Assembly: GCA_964440915.1 (NCBI GenBank)
Contig: CAYTTV010000089.1
Coordinates: forward strand, 1 to 9,705
Source: CAMPJM01 sp964440915
GTDB lineage: Bacteria; Bacteroidota; Bacteroidia; Cytophagales; Cyclobacteriaceae
DNA: 9,705 bases
Direction of reading: 5' to 3'
Positions 1 through 6,500 of the stretch are shown piece after piece. Numbering within the stretch: the stretch's first letter is position 1; each line of letters opens with the position of its first letter. The notes under the pieces were generated by a model. That model made no database searches. It saw only the letters and a list, made by a program, of their open reading frames with translations, and was not told where the DNA came from. Both the position numbers and the translations under genes were made by a program.

Positions 1-1
1 G

Positions 2-55
2 AAATACAATCCAACAGAAGGGAATTTAAATGAGTTATTTGCCAACTGGTATTAA
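2..55 (+). CDS. 3' end of an unidentified CDS (partial)
   Basis: An open frame enters from the left edge and stops with TAA at 53-55. It reads KYNPTEGNLNELFANWY, which has a protein-like composition. The next ATG lies 9 bp after the stop, which fits a two-gene operon. Seventeen residues are too few to name a family. In other Bacteroidota, small lipoproteins like the next gene often follow RHS-type or other large secreted proteins, but nothing here proves that. It could also be a chance open frame. Confidence 0.4.
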   Translation, partial: KYNPTEGNLNELFANWY

Positions 56-64
56 AACTTAATT

Positions 65-412
65 ATGAAACATGCTTTTTATTATCTAATAATGCTGTCT
101 CTGTCATTTTCCTCATGTGTCAGGGAAGCTGGTGTCGAAAAGAGGACATATATGCTAATAAATAATACAAGTAAGGATATTGAAATAGAATTATATAGCT
201 ATGGTATCTATCGTGGGTCTAATACAATAGATAAGCATGGTGACTTAATCGAAAAGTTTACAAAGGCAAGCATGGGCAAAGGTGTTACAGCCATGTCGGC
301 CTTTGATGCTGATTTTATTGTTTTAACTTATGAGAACGAGAAACGCCAAATTTATACAACATTGTTAAGGAAAAACATCAAAATGTTAATCCAAAATCAA
401 GAAATATCTTAG
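65..412 (+). CDS. Small lipoprotein of unknown function, probably frameshifted
   Basis: The 115-residue reading begins with Lys-2, a hydrophobic stretch (about residues 4-15) and the lipobox-like LSFSSC, which puts the lipidated cysteine at Cys18. This predicts a signal-peptidase-II lipoprotein. A beta-rich stretch with YMLINNTSKDIEIELYSYG and a later FIVLTYENEKRQIY follows, a pattern I recall from short Bacteroidota lipoproteins of unknown function. After Tyr97 the frame becomes unconvincing and ends at 412. A credible continuation sits in frame 1 and runs to a stop at 496-498. The natural product would then be about 143 residues, and this copy looks broken by a one-base loss (or two-base gain) near 350-360, or by a sequencing error. 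The gene starts 9 bp after the partial upstream frame and converges on the DsbA-like gene. Function unknown. Confidence 0.7.
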   Translation: MKHAFYYLIMLSLSFSSCVREAGVEKRTYMLINNTSKDIEIELYSYGIYRGSNTIDKHGDLIEKFTKASMGKGVTAMSAFDADFIVLTYENEKRQIYTTLLRKNIKMLIQNQEIS

Positions 413-498
413 AAGATACTTCCTACACAATAGAAAGCGAAGACCTTTATCGTTATATATTCATTGAAGAGGATTATGAAAATGCTGAAGAGATATAA
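355..498 (+). pseudogene. Out-of-frame 3' end of the small lipoprotein gene
   Basis: Read in frame 1, this stretch gives YNIVKEKHQNV, then NPKSRNILEDTSYTIE, and ends in LYRYIFIEEDYENAEEI followed by TAA. An aromatic-rich segment before EEDYENA is what I recall at the C terminus of this lipoprotein type. The overlapping frame-2 reading (TTLLRKNIKMLIQNQEIS) looks like noise. The switch from frame 2 to frame 1 is best placed between about 350 and 362. It has no start codon or leader of its own, so I treat it as the displaced end of the preceding gene rather than a separate one. Its stop is 11 bp from the stop of the convergent gene. Confidence 0.6.
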
Positions 499-509
499 AT
501 CGGATAGCT

Positions 510-1295
510 TTAGTCAACTTTCGCTACAATTTCTACCACCTCCTCCATTTCGCGCGGAAGCACTTTCCCCCAGAATGCCTCATACTCTTCTGCTGTGGCT
601 TGGGCATGAGTAGGTTTTATTCCAGGAGCTACTTGCTCAAGGGCAGTTACAAGAGCGTCATAAGGCCTATAGCCCACGATCATTACCCCAGGTTCGTTTC
701 CTTTAGAGATAGTCAGCGTAGGGAAGCGGCTGATTTTATGGTACAGTGCCTTTTGCATGTCCTCTCTAAAACCTTCCAACCCTGCATTTTGCCTTAGATC
801 GGAGATGAATCGTTTGGCGTCAAAAATTTCCGGAGCTTCCTTTCCCAACACATTCCCAATTTCAATCAGTATTTCCTGTTTGCCAATGTTCCTCCCGTTT
901 ATCATTACTGCTTCGCGAGTTTTACGCAGGTAAAGCTCAGCGGCATCAGGAGATTGCCGTGCGGCACATTTCACGGCAAGGCAGGCAGGATAAGAAGAGT
1001 CAGGCGGGTTGTTGTGCCATAGCAGGCTGTCAATAGGCATTCCCGATAAGTGCTTGGCCTCCATCCAAACAGGCCCCATTTGGATGGGCCGGCTTACATT
1101 ATTCATGGGGTCATTATAATGATTCCAGTTCGGGATAAGCCCTCCCATGCGGTAGCGCCACTTAACCTGGCCGTTATACGCGTACCTCAGCCGCCGCCAT
1201 TGGGGCTCTAATGCCCAGCTCCAACAACAAAGAGGATCGGTATAGTATTCAATCGCTATCCGATCCTCAGTATCTCGTTTACTTTGCTTATTCAT
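510..1295 (-). CDS. DsbA-family thioredoxin-fold protein, SpxH/YjbH-like, CCWS active site
   Basis: The 261-residue protein has no signal peptide, so it should be cytosolic. Residues 15-31 read IEYYTDPLCCWSWALEP. This aligns with the start of the SpxH/YjbH/FrnE-type DsbA branch, where DPLCxxCW is followed by ALEP. Here the second active-site cysteine is Ser26 and an extra cysteine, Cys24, follows Cys23. The thioredoxin-fold cis-proline is probably Pro192 in RFPTLTI, and GYRPYDAL follows near the C terminus as in DsbA folds. The helical insert between them is of usual length. SpxH in Firmicutes is an adaptor that delivers Spx to ClpXP; FrnE is a disulfide isomerase linked to oxidative stress. 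Neither role can be assumed here. It lies 16 bp after the Mn catalase stop on the same strand, so the two are very likely co-transcribed, suggesting a role in peroxide defence. The start ATG is preceded by CTTGTAG with no clear Shine-Dalgarno. Confidence 0.87.
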   Translation of the reverse strand: MNKQSKRDTEDRIAIEYYTDPLCCWSWALEPQWRRLRYAYNGQVKWRYRMGGLIPNWNHYNDPMNNVSRPIQMGPVWMEAKHLSGMPIDSLLWHNNPPDSSYPACLAVKCAARQSPDAAELYLRKTREAVMINGRNIGKQEILIEIGNVLGKEAPEIFDAKRFISDLRQNAGLEGFREDMQKALYHKISRFPTLTISKGNEPGVMIVGYRPYDALVTALEQVAPGIKPTHAQATAEEYEAFWGKVLPREMEEVVEIVAKVD

Positions 1296-1311
1296 CTACA
1301 AGCTATTTTTC

Positions 1312-2259
1312 TTACTTAGCAGTAAGTGGGGCATATGTACTCCACTGGTTTTTCCCTTTCGGAACGGCAGATTTTATTTCATTGGTTCGGATCTTACTCA
1401 CCTCTTTGGTCTTTTTTTCGGCCTTCTTCGCCGTTATGTCCGTCCCTTCTGGCTTCCGATTGATCAGCCCATCTGTTTCCATCACGTGTGCTAATGGATC
1501 CTCGATATATTGCCAAGTTTCTCCTAGTCCAGGCGTCTTGCCTTCATTCCACGGACCCCTTACACTTTCACCATTCGACATGTTAAAGTAGGTGTTGCTA
1601 TACCGAGGGTCTGCCTGCATCACGCCGGGAGGGAAGTTAGGTTGTATGGTGGCCAGTGCGGCTTCAAACATCTGAAAATGGGCTACCTCACGAGTCATCA
1701 GAAAAGTCAACGTCTCCTTGACATACGGGTCGTCAGTAAATTGCAAAAGATATTCATACACAATTTTTGCACGGGACTCGGCGGCAATATTAGAACGAAG
1801 GTCCACGCTCAGATCGCCATTGCAGTTAATATATGTGCCGGAAAATGGGTTGCCCTGGCTGTCCTTATACGCAGGGCCTGCACCATGCAACACCAAAAAT
1901 TGGGGATTGGATAGGGCTTCATGTATCAGGCTTTCCTTCTTCGAAGTTCCATCCATCAGCTGCATGATTTCAGACTTCTCTGCCGCATCCTTTAGTTCTC
2001 CATTTATGCCATTCAGTAGCATTTGGATGGTAGCTCCCACAATCTCCAGGTGGCTAAATTCCTCTGTGGCGATATCCATGAGCATATCATATTTGTCAGG
2101 ATAGGGTTGTTTGGCTGGAAAAGCTTGAGCAAAATATTGTAAGGCTGCTTTTAGCTCTCCATTTGCACCTCCAAATTGCTCCAAGAGCAAATTGGCAAAA
2201 CGGGGGTCTGGTTTTGAGACCCGGGCGTTAAATTGCAATTCTTTTACGTGATAGAACAT
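1312..2259 (-). CDS. Manganese (non-haem) catalase
   Basis: This 315-residue protein disproportionates hydrogen peroxide to water and oxygen at a di-manganese centre in a ferritin-like four-helix bundle, and it is cytosolic. The N terminus MFYHVKELQFNARVSKPDPRF is characteristic of the family. Predicted metal ligands are Glu35 (GANGELKAALQYF), Glu67 and His70 (TEEFSHLEIV), Glu161 (AAESRAKIVYEY) and His194 (REVAHFQMF). The 33-residue spacing between the last two matches my recollection of the Thermus enzyme. After residue 265 there is a polar, lysine-rich tail that ends with KNQWSTYAPLTAK; such tails are usual in oligomeric Mn catalases and wrap neighbouring subunits. It is the first gene of a leftward unit with the SpxH-like gene. 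The start is fixed by the conserved N terminus; the leader (AAATAAACAAGC before ATG) is AT-rich without a strong ribosome site. Confidence 0.97.
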   Translation of the reverse strand: MFYHVKELQFNARVSKPDPRFANLLLEQFGGANGELKAALQYFAQAFPAKQPYPDKYDMLMDIATEEFSHLEIVGATIQMLLNGINGELKDAAEKSEIMQLMDGTSKKESLIHEALSNPQFLVLHGAGPAYKDSQGNPFSGTYINCNGDLSVDLRSNIAAESRAKIVYEYLLQFTDDPYVKETLTFLMTREVAHFQMFEAALATIQPNFPPGVMQADPRYSNTYFNMSNGESVRGPWNEGKTPGLGETWQYIEDPLAHVMETDGLINRKPEGTDITAKKAEKKTKEVSKIRTNEIKSAVPKGKNQWSTYAPLTAK

Positions 2260-2315
2260 GCTTGTTTATTTTAAGATTTATAATAAAATACTGATCGATA
2301 TGATTCCATTTGCAT

Positions 2316-2348
2316 TAAAATCACGCGACGTGTATTATTTAAATCAAA
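2316..2348 (-). promoter_or_regulatory. Weak candidate promoter for the catalase operon
   Basis: Read leftward, TTTG (2348-2345) stands 21 bp before TGATTTTA (2323-2316). The Bacteroidota vegetative consensus is TTTG, about 17-23 bp, then TAnnTTTG, so the -33 element is exact but the -7 element matches only 4 of 6 defined bases. It lies 57 bp upstream of the catalase ATG. I found nothing better in the leader. Such short motifs occur by chance in AT-rich DNA. Confidence 0.2.
2322..2332. promoter_or_regulatory. CACG-CGA-CGTG dyad upstream of the catalase, possible operator
   Basis: This is a perfect 4-3-4 inverted repeat, CACGCGACGTG, and a GC-rich island in an otherwise very AT-rich leader. 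It lies 63 bp upstream of the catalase start and overlaps the candidate -33/-7 spacer, where a bound regulator would control initiation. It does not resemble the longer OxyR or PerR operators, so no regulator is named. An 11-bp dyad can arise by chance. Confidence 0.3.
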
Positions 2349-2444
2349 AAATACATTCCATGTTTAACTTTATTTTTTGAGATGCAAAAGAGATCCATGT
2401 TAGATTCAATCCATGAAGTGTCTTCTTTAAAAATAATAAGATTT

Positions 2445-2533
2445 GGGCGGTGGCCGGGCTGTCCCTCCAAGTCCGGCCACCCACAAGCCTCTCGCACTGC
2501 GGGCTTTCCGTTCCATCCCTACCGCTGCTGCAC
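2445..2533. repeat. GC-rich interspersed extragenic palindromic element
   Basis: A block much richer in G and C than its surroundings lies between the end of the GT-C gene and the catalase leader. It opens with a perfect 9-bp inverted repeat, GGTGGCCGG (2449-2457) and CCGGCCACC (2473-2481), around a 15-nt loop. It continues through CTCGCACTGC and GGGCTTTCCGTTCC (2501-2514) to CCTACCGCTGCTG. The 14-mer GGGCTTTCCGTTCC recurs exactly at 9532-9545. I recall elements of this wording scattered between genes in many Bacteroidota genomes. Boundaries are judged by base composition. The rest of the gap (2260-2444 and 2534-2565) holds only the catalase leader and no gene. Confidence 0.7.
2449..2481. terminator. 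9-bp GC hairpin downstream of the GT-C gene
   Basis: GGTGGCCGG and CCGGCCACC can form an uninterrupted stem with a 15-nt loop in transcripts from either strand. It sits 85 bp after the stop of the leftward GT-C gene and about 190 bp before the catalase start, so it may end or protect the GT-C message. On that strand it is followed by GCCCAAATC and not by a direct T-run, so classical intrinsic termination is uncertain. It is part of the interspersed repeat. Confidence 0.35.
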
Positions 2534-2565
2534 AAGCCTATGCCTTGGCAGTTAAATGGGGCGAT

Positions 2566-3738
2566 TCAGTCTTTGGCCAAAAAAGGTAGAATTTTTTGGC
2601 ATGCGCTCATTACCGTGTTGGGAATTCCTGCTGCAGCGAGCAAAAACAAAACAGGCAAGAGGGGCATCAAAAACCTGCCATCCCAATCCACTGTAGATAA
2701 GCAAACTGCCAGTATATGAATGGTGAAGTAGGGAATTAGGAACAGCAACAGCTCCTTTGGAAATTCTCTCGCAAGAAAACTTCTCAAGCTAAGCCCATAA
2801 ATCGGAATCAAGAATAGTAGCGAAAAGAGATTGTGGCTCACTGACCAGTATGGGCGAATGTGCATAATGAAGTAGTAAAACTTTGTAAAAAAGAGTGTTA
2901 ACCAGTAGGCTGGATTATGGAGAATAAAAGACACTATTCTAATGATCGGTGGATATTCAACAGACGGAATGTATAAATTGTCTGGCGGTGATAATACTAG
3001 GCGGTCATGGTCTGGGTAGTCGGGATAATTTGAAATACCATAGACAATTTCACCTTTCACGTAATCATTTTCTATTAAGGTAAAAGTAGATAGCATCTTG
3101 TTTGTAAGCATTAAAAACAAGAGGCCCGCAAACCCAATAATTGCCCACCTCAAAGCGAATGGTTTTACCAGATTGATCACTTTATACAAAAAGGGGACGA
3201 GCACCGCACCTAAAAGTGATATGCCTGTAGGCTTAGCTATAACGGTAAGCAGAATGATTGCAATAGCTACCAAAAGCCTAATAGGATTTACGCCTTTTTT
3301 GTATAAGGCCACCAAAAAGTAAATGGAAAAGCAGGTGAAGCTTATATAAAAGGGTTCCGAAAGTATATAGGAGTTCCACAAGGGAATTTTGATGAATCCT
3401 ATCATGAGCAGCGCGGGGATTATCGCTTGGAGTTTATTGCCGTATAAAAGCTTTCCAGATTCGTAAATTGCGATTAAAGCTAAATAACCCAAAACATACT
3501 GACTCAGTATGATGGTCAAGTTTTCTTGGCTGAAGAACTTGATAACATAAACAAATAATACATAACCTATATACCAGAAGTTGTGTGGTTCGATATAAAA
3601 ACCCTCTCTCAGATTTATAGCATAATTTAGGTACCTTTCAGAGTCTACCATGACTTTGATCCCATAGTACTGAAAGCATATCACACTTACTATGCTGTAG
3701 AGGATCAATAAATATCCGTGAGCGGGTTTAAGAGCCAT
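2566..3738 (-). CDS. GT-C-fold membrane glycosyltransferase (family 39-like)
   Basis: The 390-residue protein is strongly hydrophobic with about ten or eleven membrane spans, the first at about residues 9-27. Just after it, in the predicted outer loop, comes Asp32-Ser-Glu34-Arg-Tyr, the acidic DxE-type motif of GT-C enzymes. ILSEPFYISF (Glu128-Pro129) in a later span matches the SEP/TEP signature of GT39/ArnT-like proteins. Near the C terminus WDGRFLMPLLPVLFLLAAAGI (Asp353, Arg355, Pro359) is the typical last-helix motif with D, R and P. Such enzymes move a sugar from a polyprenyl-phosphate donor to protein, lipid A or another glycan on the outer face of the inner membrane; donor and acceptor cannot be read here. 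It lies 118 bp downstream of the egtD-like gene on the same strand, and read-through is possible but the functions have no obvious link. No clear Shine-Dalgarno precedes the ATG. Confidence 0.8.
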   Translation of the reverse strand: MALKPAHGYLLILYSIVSVICFQYYGIKVMVDSERYLNYAINLREGFYIEPHNFWYIGYVLFVYVIKFFSQENLTIILSQYVLGYLALIAIYESGKLLYGNKLQAIIPALLMIGFIKIPLWNSYILSEPFYISFTCFSIYFLVALYKKGVNPIRLLVAIAIILLTVIAKPTGISLLGAVLVPFLYKVINLVKPFALRWAIIGFAGLLFLMLTNKMLSTFTLIENDYVKGEIVYGISNYPDYPDHDRLVLSPPDNLYIPSVEYPPIIRIVSFILHNPAYWLTLFFTKFYYFIMHIRPYWSVSHNLFSLLFLIPIYGLSLRSFLAREFPKELLLFLIPYFTIHILAVCLSTVDWDGRFLMPLLPVLFLLAAAGIPNTVMSACQKILPFLAKD

Positions 3739-3827
3739 TCGTATTTACCAGATTGCGATGGCAAGATATCCAAATACTAGCACAATTCGATATGGCCTAA
3801 ATTAATTATACAGATAATGGAATCTCC

Positions 3828-3841
3828 AGGATTGTAATCCT
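3828..3841. repeat. Short dyad AGGATT-GT-AATCCT between egtD and the GT-C gene
   Basis: This is a 6-2-6 inverted repeat located 16 bp after the egtD-like stop on the leftward strand. The 118-bp gap is otherwise plain AT-rich sequence. The two-base centre is too small for a good RNA hairpin and no T-run follows, so it is not a convincing terminator. It could be a protein-binding site or a small relic of a repeat. Confidence 0.25.
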
Positions 3842-3856
3842 CCATAAGGCTTCATA

Positions 3857-4822
3857 TCATAGCTCCCATACCGCATCTACAAAGTATCGCCTGCTATCAA
3901 ATAGGTTTTCCACTGCTTCAAACCCTGCCCTTTCGGCCATGGCGTTGATTTGCGCTATTTCAAACTTCTGAGAAACCTCAACGTGTATCGTTTCCCAGGC
4001 ATTGAAACGGAAATCCTGATCTAGTGCTTCGATAAATACCTCCTGTTCTTTTGTGCTGATAAGGTAACTTTTCATTTCCCCCGTTTCGGGGTTATATAGC
4101 GGATAATGTTCGAAATGATCACAGTTGAAGTTACCACCAAGTTCTCGGTTTATTCTTTCCAATAGGTTCAAATTAAATGACTTTGTGATGCCCTCTTTGT
4201 CGTTGTAGGCTGCAAGAATAGTGGCTGGATCTTTTTTTAAGTCAAAGCCAATGAGCAAAATATCGCCTTTTTGTAGGTTTTGAGCCATTTTCCTTAGAAA
4301 GTCCATAGCCTGGTCAATATTGAAATTGCCAATATTGGCACCCAAGAAAAGAATGACTTTTTTGACCTTGCTGTTTTGGGTCAGATTATGCAATGATTCA
4401 AAATATTCGCCCTGTGTCGGTTTCACCGTAAGGCTCGAAAAATTTGCATGCAAATCGTCCGCAAGTAGGGAAAGTGCATTTTCTGATATATCGATAGGCA
4501 AATACTCAAAATCGGCTTTTTGTTGAAGAAAATAATCAAGCAAAAGCTTTGTTTTTGTACCATCGCCAGCACCAAGTTCTATAAGTTGAAATGGGATATC
4601 TGTACCGCCCAAGAGCTTTAAGATTGTTGCTTTCTCCTTATCCAATATTTCATATTCGCACTGAGTAAGATAATAGGTGGGCATGGCCATAATCTCTTGG
4701 AAAATGCTGTCACCCTTTTCGTCATAGAAATAACGAGAAGAAATAAATTTTGGAATAGCAGTGAGCCCTTCCAGAACATCCCGGGCAAAGTCTGACTGAT
4801 AATTGAGCGTAGGTTTCGCCAT
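3857..4822 (-). CDS. egtD: EgtD-like L-histidine N-alpha-trimethyltransferase
   Basis: The family transfers three methyl groups from S-adenosylmethionine to histidine, giving hercynine, the first step of ergothioneine synthesis. The 321-residue length equals the mycobacterial enzyme. SAM-binding motif I is LIELGAGDGTKTKLLL (residues 80-95), followed by PIDIS with Asp111 and FLGANIGNF (159-167). Residues equivalent to the mycobacterial histidine pocket, numbered as I recall them, are Gly161, Asn166, Tyr206, Glu282 and Ser284, all at identical positions, plus conserved tyrosines in RYFYDEKG and PTYYLTQCE. One difference is Ser252 (GEMKSYLIS), where the mycobacterial enzyme has Met252. The paralogous assignment, a methyltransferase for another amino acid or amine, therefore stays open. 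No egtB sulfoxide synthase is in the window. It is divergent from the SAF oxidoreductase across 382 bp. The start ATG lacks a clear ribosome site. Confidence 0.85.
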   Translation of the reverse strand: MAKPTLNYQSDFARDVLEGLTAIPKFISSRYFYDEKGDSIFQEIMAMPTYYLTQCEYEILDKEKATILKLLGGTDIPFQLIELGAGDGTKTKLLLDYFLQQKADFEYLPIDISENALSLLADDLHANFSSLTVKPTQGEYFESLHNLTQNSKVKKVILFLGANIGNFNIDQAMDFLRKMAQNLQKGDILLIGFDLKKDPATILAAYNDKEGITKSFNLNLLERINRELGGNFNCDHFEHYPLYNPETGEMKSYLISTKEQEVFIEALDQDFRFNAWETIHVEVSQKFEIAQINAMAERAGFEAVENLFDSRRYFVDAVWEL

Positions 4823-4952
4823 AGTATAGCTTATTTCAGTTTTACTCGGTAAACGAAAATGAATATAGAATAATAAAGTGTTGCTATTTGTTTTGTTAGC
4901 GCTTCAAAATTCGTCGTACATTTTCTGATACAGCAATTTTCTGCTTTGAATA

Positions 4953-4989
4953 AAGCTACTGATTTTATAGTAACTGGGTGTAGTAGCTT
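4953..4989. repeat. 8-bp perfect inverted repeat AAGCTACT/AGTAGCTT
   Basis: AAGCTACT (4953-4960) and AGTAGCTT (4982-4989) are exact reverse complements around a 21-nt loop. It is about 130 bp upstream of the egtD-like start and 215 bp upstream of the SAF oxidoreductase start. No T-run follows. It could be a regulator site with two half-sites or a leader-RNA hairpin; chance is not excluded. Confidence 0.3.
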
Positions 4990-5086
4990 GAGAAATGGTA
5001 GGCAAGAGAAAAGAAACCCCTGCTGTTGTACAAAGCTTTCCCCTAGTATCTTATCATTATATCCTAGCTAAATGCATAATTATAAG

Positions 5087-5102
5087 AAATGTTCAAACAT
5101 TT
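5087..5102. promoter_or_regulatory. Dyad AAATGTT-CA-AACATTT upstream of the SAF oxidoreductase
   Basis: A 7-2-7 inverted repeat, followed by a T-run to 5106, lies about 100 bp before the + strand start and just upstream of the weak promoter matches at 5132 and 5144. The placement and AT-rich symmetry fit a transcription-factor operator better than a terminator, since no + strand gene ends upstream and the stem is weak. No regulator can be named. Confidence 0.3.
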
Positions 5103-5204
5103 TTTTATTGTCCAAAGTTTAGAATTCAACCTATTTGTGACGCTATTTTTATCAAGTAGGATTATACCCTAAGGTTTTCTATTTCACACTTAAACAATCA
5201 TCTT

Positions 5205-6500
5205 ATGCTCCCCATGAAAGAACGGCTGAAAACATTGCCGAAAGAAATTAATGTAGCCATTGTAGGCATTGGTTCAATAGGCAATGGCTTGGTTTACCAA
5301 TGTTTTTCCACCCCTGGTTTTAAACCTGTAGCCATTGCAGATTTGAAGTTAGAAAAAGCCATCAAATGTGCAGAAGATTTCGGGATTGAGTATGCCATCG
5401 TAAGTAATGCCGAAGAATTGGAAAATGCCATAAAAAACAATAAAATGGGGGTCTGTGGAGATGCGTATTTATTGTGCTCGTGTGAAGCAGTGGATGTGAT
5501 GATAGAAGCTTCCAATGCAGTGTTGGAGGGGGCTATGCATGCATTAAAAGCCATCGAACACAACCAGCACGTGGTCATGATGAATTATGAGGCTGAGCTA
5601 TTATATGGCCCTTATTTACTGCAAAAGTCAAAAGAGGAGGGGGTTGTATATACTTGTGCAGATGGTGACCAGCCAACCGTTATCAAAAAATTAGTTGATG
5701 ACATTACGTTCTGGGGATTTGATTTGGTGATGGCTGGAAATATAAAAGGATATCTCGATCGCTATACAGATCCGACGAAAATTATTCCCGAAGCCGACAA
5801 GAGAAATCTAGATCATAAGATGTGCTCATCTTACACAGACGGTTCCAAATTGTGCGTGGAAATGGCCGTACTCGCCAATGCGCTGAATCTTAAAACTGCA
5901 GTGCCGGGAATGTATGGGCATAGGACAAAATCTGTACATGATATTTTTGACCTGATCAATTTCGAGGAATTGTGGCAGAACAAACAGCCTGTTGTGGATT
6001 ATCTTGTAGGTGCCGAGCCTAAAGGTGGAGTGTTTGTGATTGGATATACGGAAAATAAGTTCCAGCAGTATACTTTAGAATGGTTTCCGCCTACTATGGG
6101 TCCAGGGCCTTTTTACTTGTTTTACAGGCCCTATCACTTGGGACATATAGAAGCTTTGGAATGCGTAGCGGAGGCATTTTTAGACGGTACAGCCAGACTC
6201 CAGCCCACTTATGGTATTCAGACCAACGTGTATACTTATGCAAAAAAAGATTTACAAGCAGGAGAAGTAATCGATGGTATGGGTGGGTATGCCTCTTATG
6301 GTCTCATTGAAAACATAGAAGATCAGGAGGTCAATCCTGGGCTGCCTATTTTATTGTCGGAGAATGTAAGGCTAAAAAGGGCAGTGGGAAAAGACCAGAA
6401 AATATATATGAGCGATGTGGAGTACAATCCTAATGACCCCGCTTTTGATCTGTATTTCAAATCTTTAAACCTTAAAAATGAATTATATGCCATCACCTAA
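5205..6500 (+). CDS. NAD(P)-dependent oxidoreductase with C-terminal SAF domain (COG4091-like)
   Basis: The 431-residue protein opens with a Rossmann fold: INVAIVGIGSIGNG has the GxGxxG at Gly21, Gly23, Gly26. A homoserine-dehydrogenase or Gfo/Idh-like middle follows, with VDVMIEASNAVLEGAMHALKAI and HVVMMNYEAE, typical of the class once labelled predicted homoserine dehydrogenase. From about residue 340, TYAKKDLQAGEVIDGMGGYASYG matches a SAF domain, as in sialic acid synthases and sugar-acid dehydratases, where it shapes a substrate pocket. The Asp-kinase partner and ACT domain of true homoserine dehydrogenases are absent, so methionine/threonine synthesis is unlikely to be its job. The 3' end overlaps the GT2 gene by 23 bp (14 bp if GT2 starts at its second ATG), which links it to glycan synthesis, perhaps in making or trimming a sugar precursor. 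That role is inference. A second in-frame ATG at 5214 is an equally possible start. Confidence 0.82.
   Translation: MLPMKERLKTLPKEINVAIVGIGSIGNGLVYQCFSTPGFKPVAIADLKLEKAIKCAEDFGIEYAIVSNAEELENAIKNNKMGVCGDAYLLCSCEAVDVMIEASNAVLEGAMHALKAIEHNQHVVMMNYEAELLYGPYLLQKSKEEGVVYTCADGDQPTVIKKLVDDITFWGFDLVMAGNIKGYLDRYTDPTKIIPEADKRNLDHKMCSSYTDGSKLCVEMAVLANALNLKTAVPGMYGHRTKSVHDIFDLINFEELWQNKQPVVDYLVGAEPKGGVFVIGYTENKFQQYTLEWFPPTMGPGPFYLFYRPYHLGHIEALECVAEAFLDGTARLQPTYGIQTNVYTYAKKDLQAGEVIDGMGGYASYGLIENIEDQEVNPGLPILLSENVRLKRAVGKDQKIYMSDVEYNPNDPAFDLYFKSLNLKNELYAIT

Larger units (their letters stand above)
4823..5204. other. Divergent intergenic region, no gene found
   Basis: These 382 bp separate two divergent starts and should hold both promoters. 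I find no credible open frame. On the + strand the best promoter match is TATTTGTG (5132-5139), 5 of 6 defined bases of TAnnTTTG, with ATTG (5107-5110) 21 bp upstream as a poor -33. TATTTTTA (5144-5151) is an equally good alternative. Neither is convincing. Two dyads (4953-4989 and 5087-5102) are listed separately. Confidence 0.5.

Noticed and set aside
1211..2104. Several + strand open frames of 90-128 codons across the catalase and DsbA-like genes
   Set aside because: They are antisense to two genes with clear family motifs and their translations resemble no protein.
2344..2535. 63-residue open frame on the - strand in the catalase upstream gap
   Set aside because: It lies across the GC-rich palindromic repeat and the AT-rich leader, its composition changes with them, and it has no recognisable protein pattern.
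3739..3856. Terminator between egtD and the GT-C gene
   Set aside because: The only dyad, AGGATTGTAATCCT, has a two-base centre and no T-run.
5087..5106. AT hairpin with a T-run as a rho-independent terminator
   Set aside because: No + strand gene ends upstream and the stem has only two G-C pairs; an operator is a better reading.
5205..6500. True homoserine dehydrogenase of the threonine/methionine pathway
   Set aside because: The C-terminal SAF domain, lack of an ACT domain or aspartate kinase partner and overlap with a glycosyltransferase gene argue for another role.
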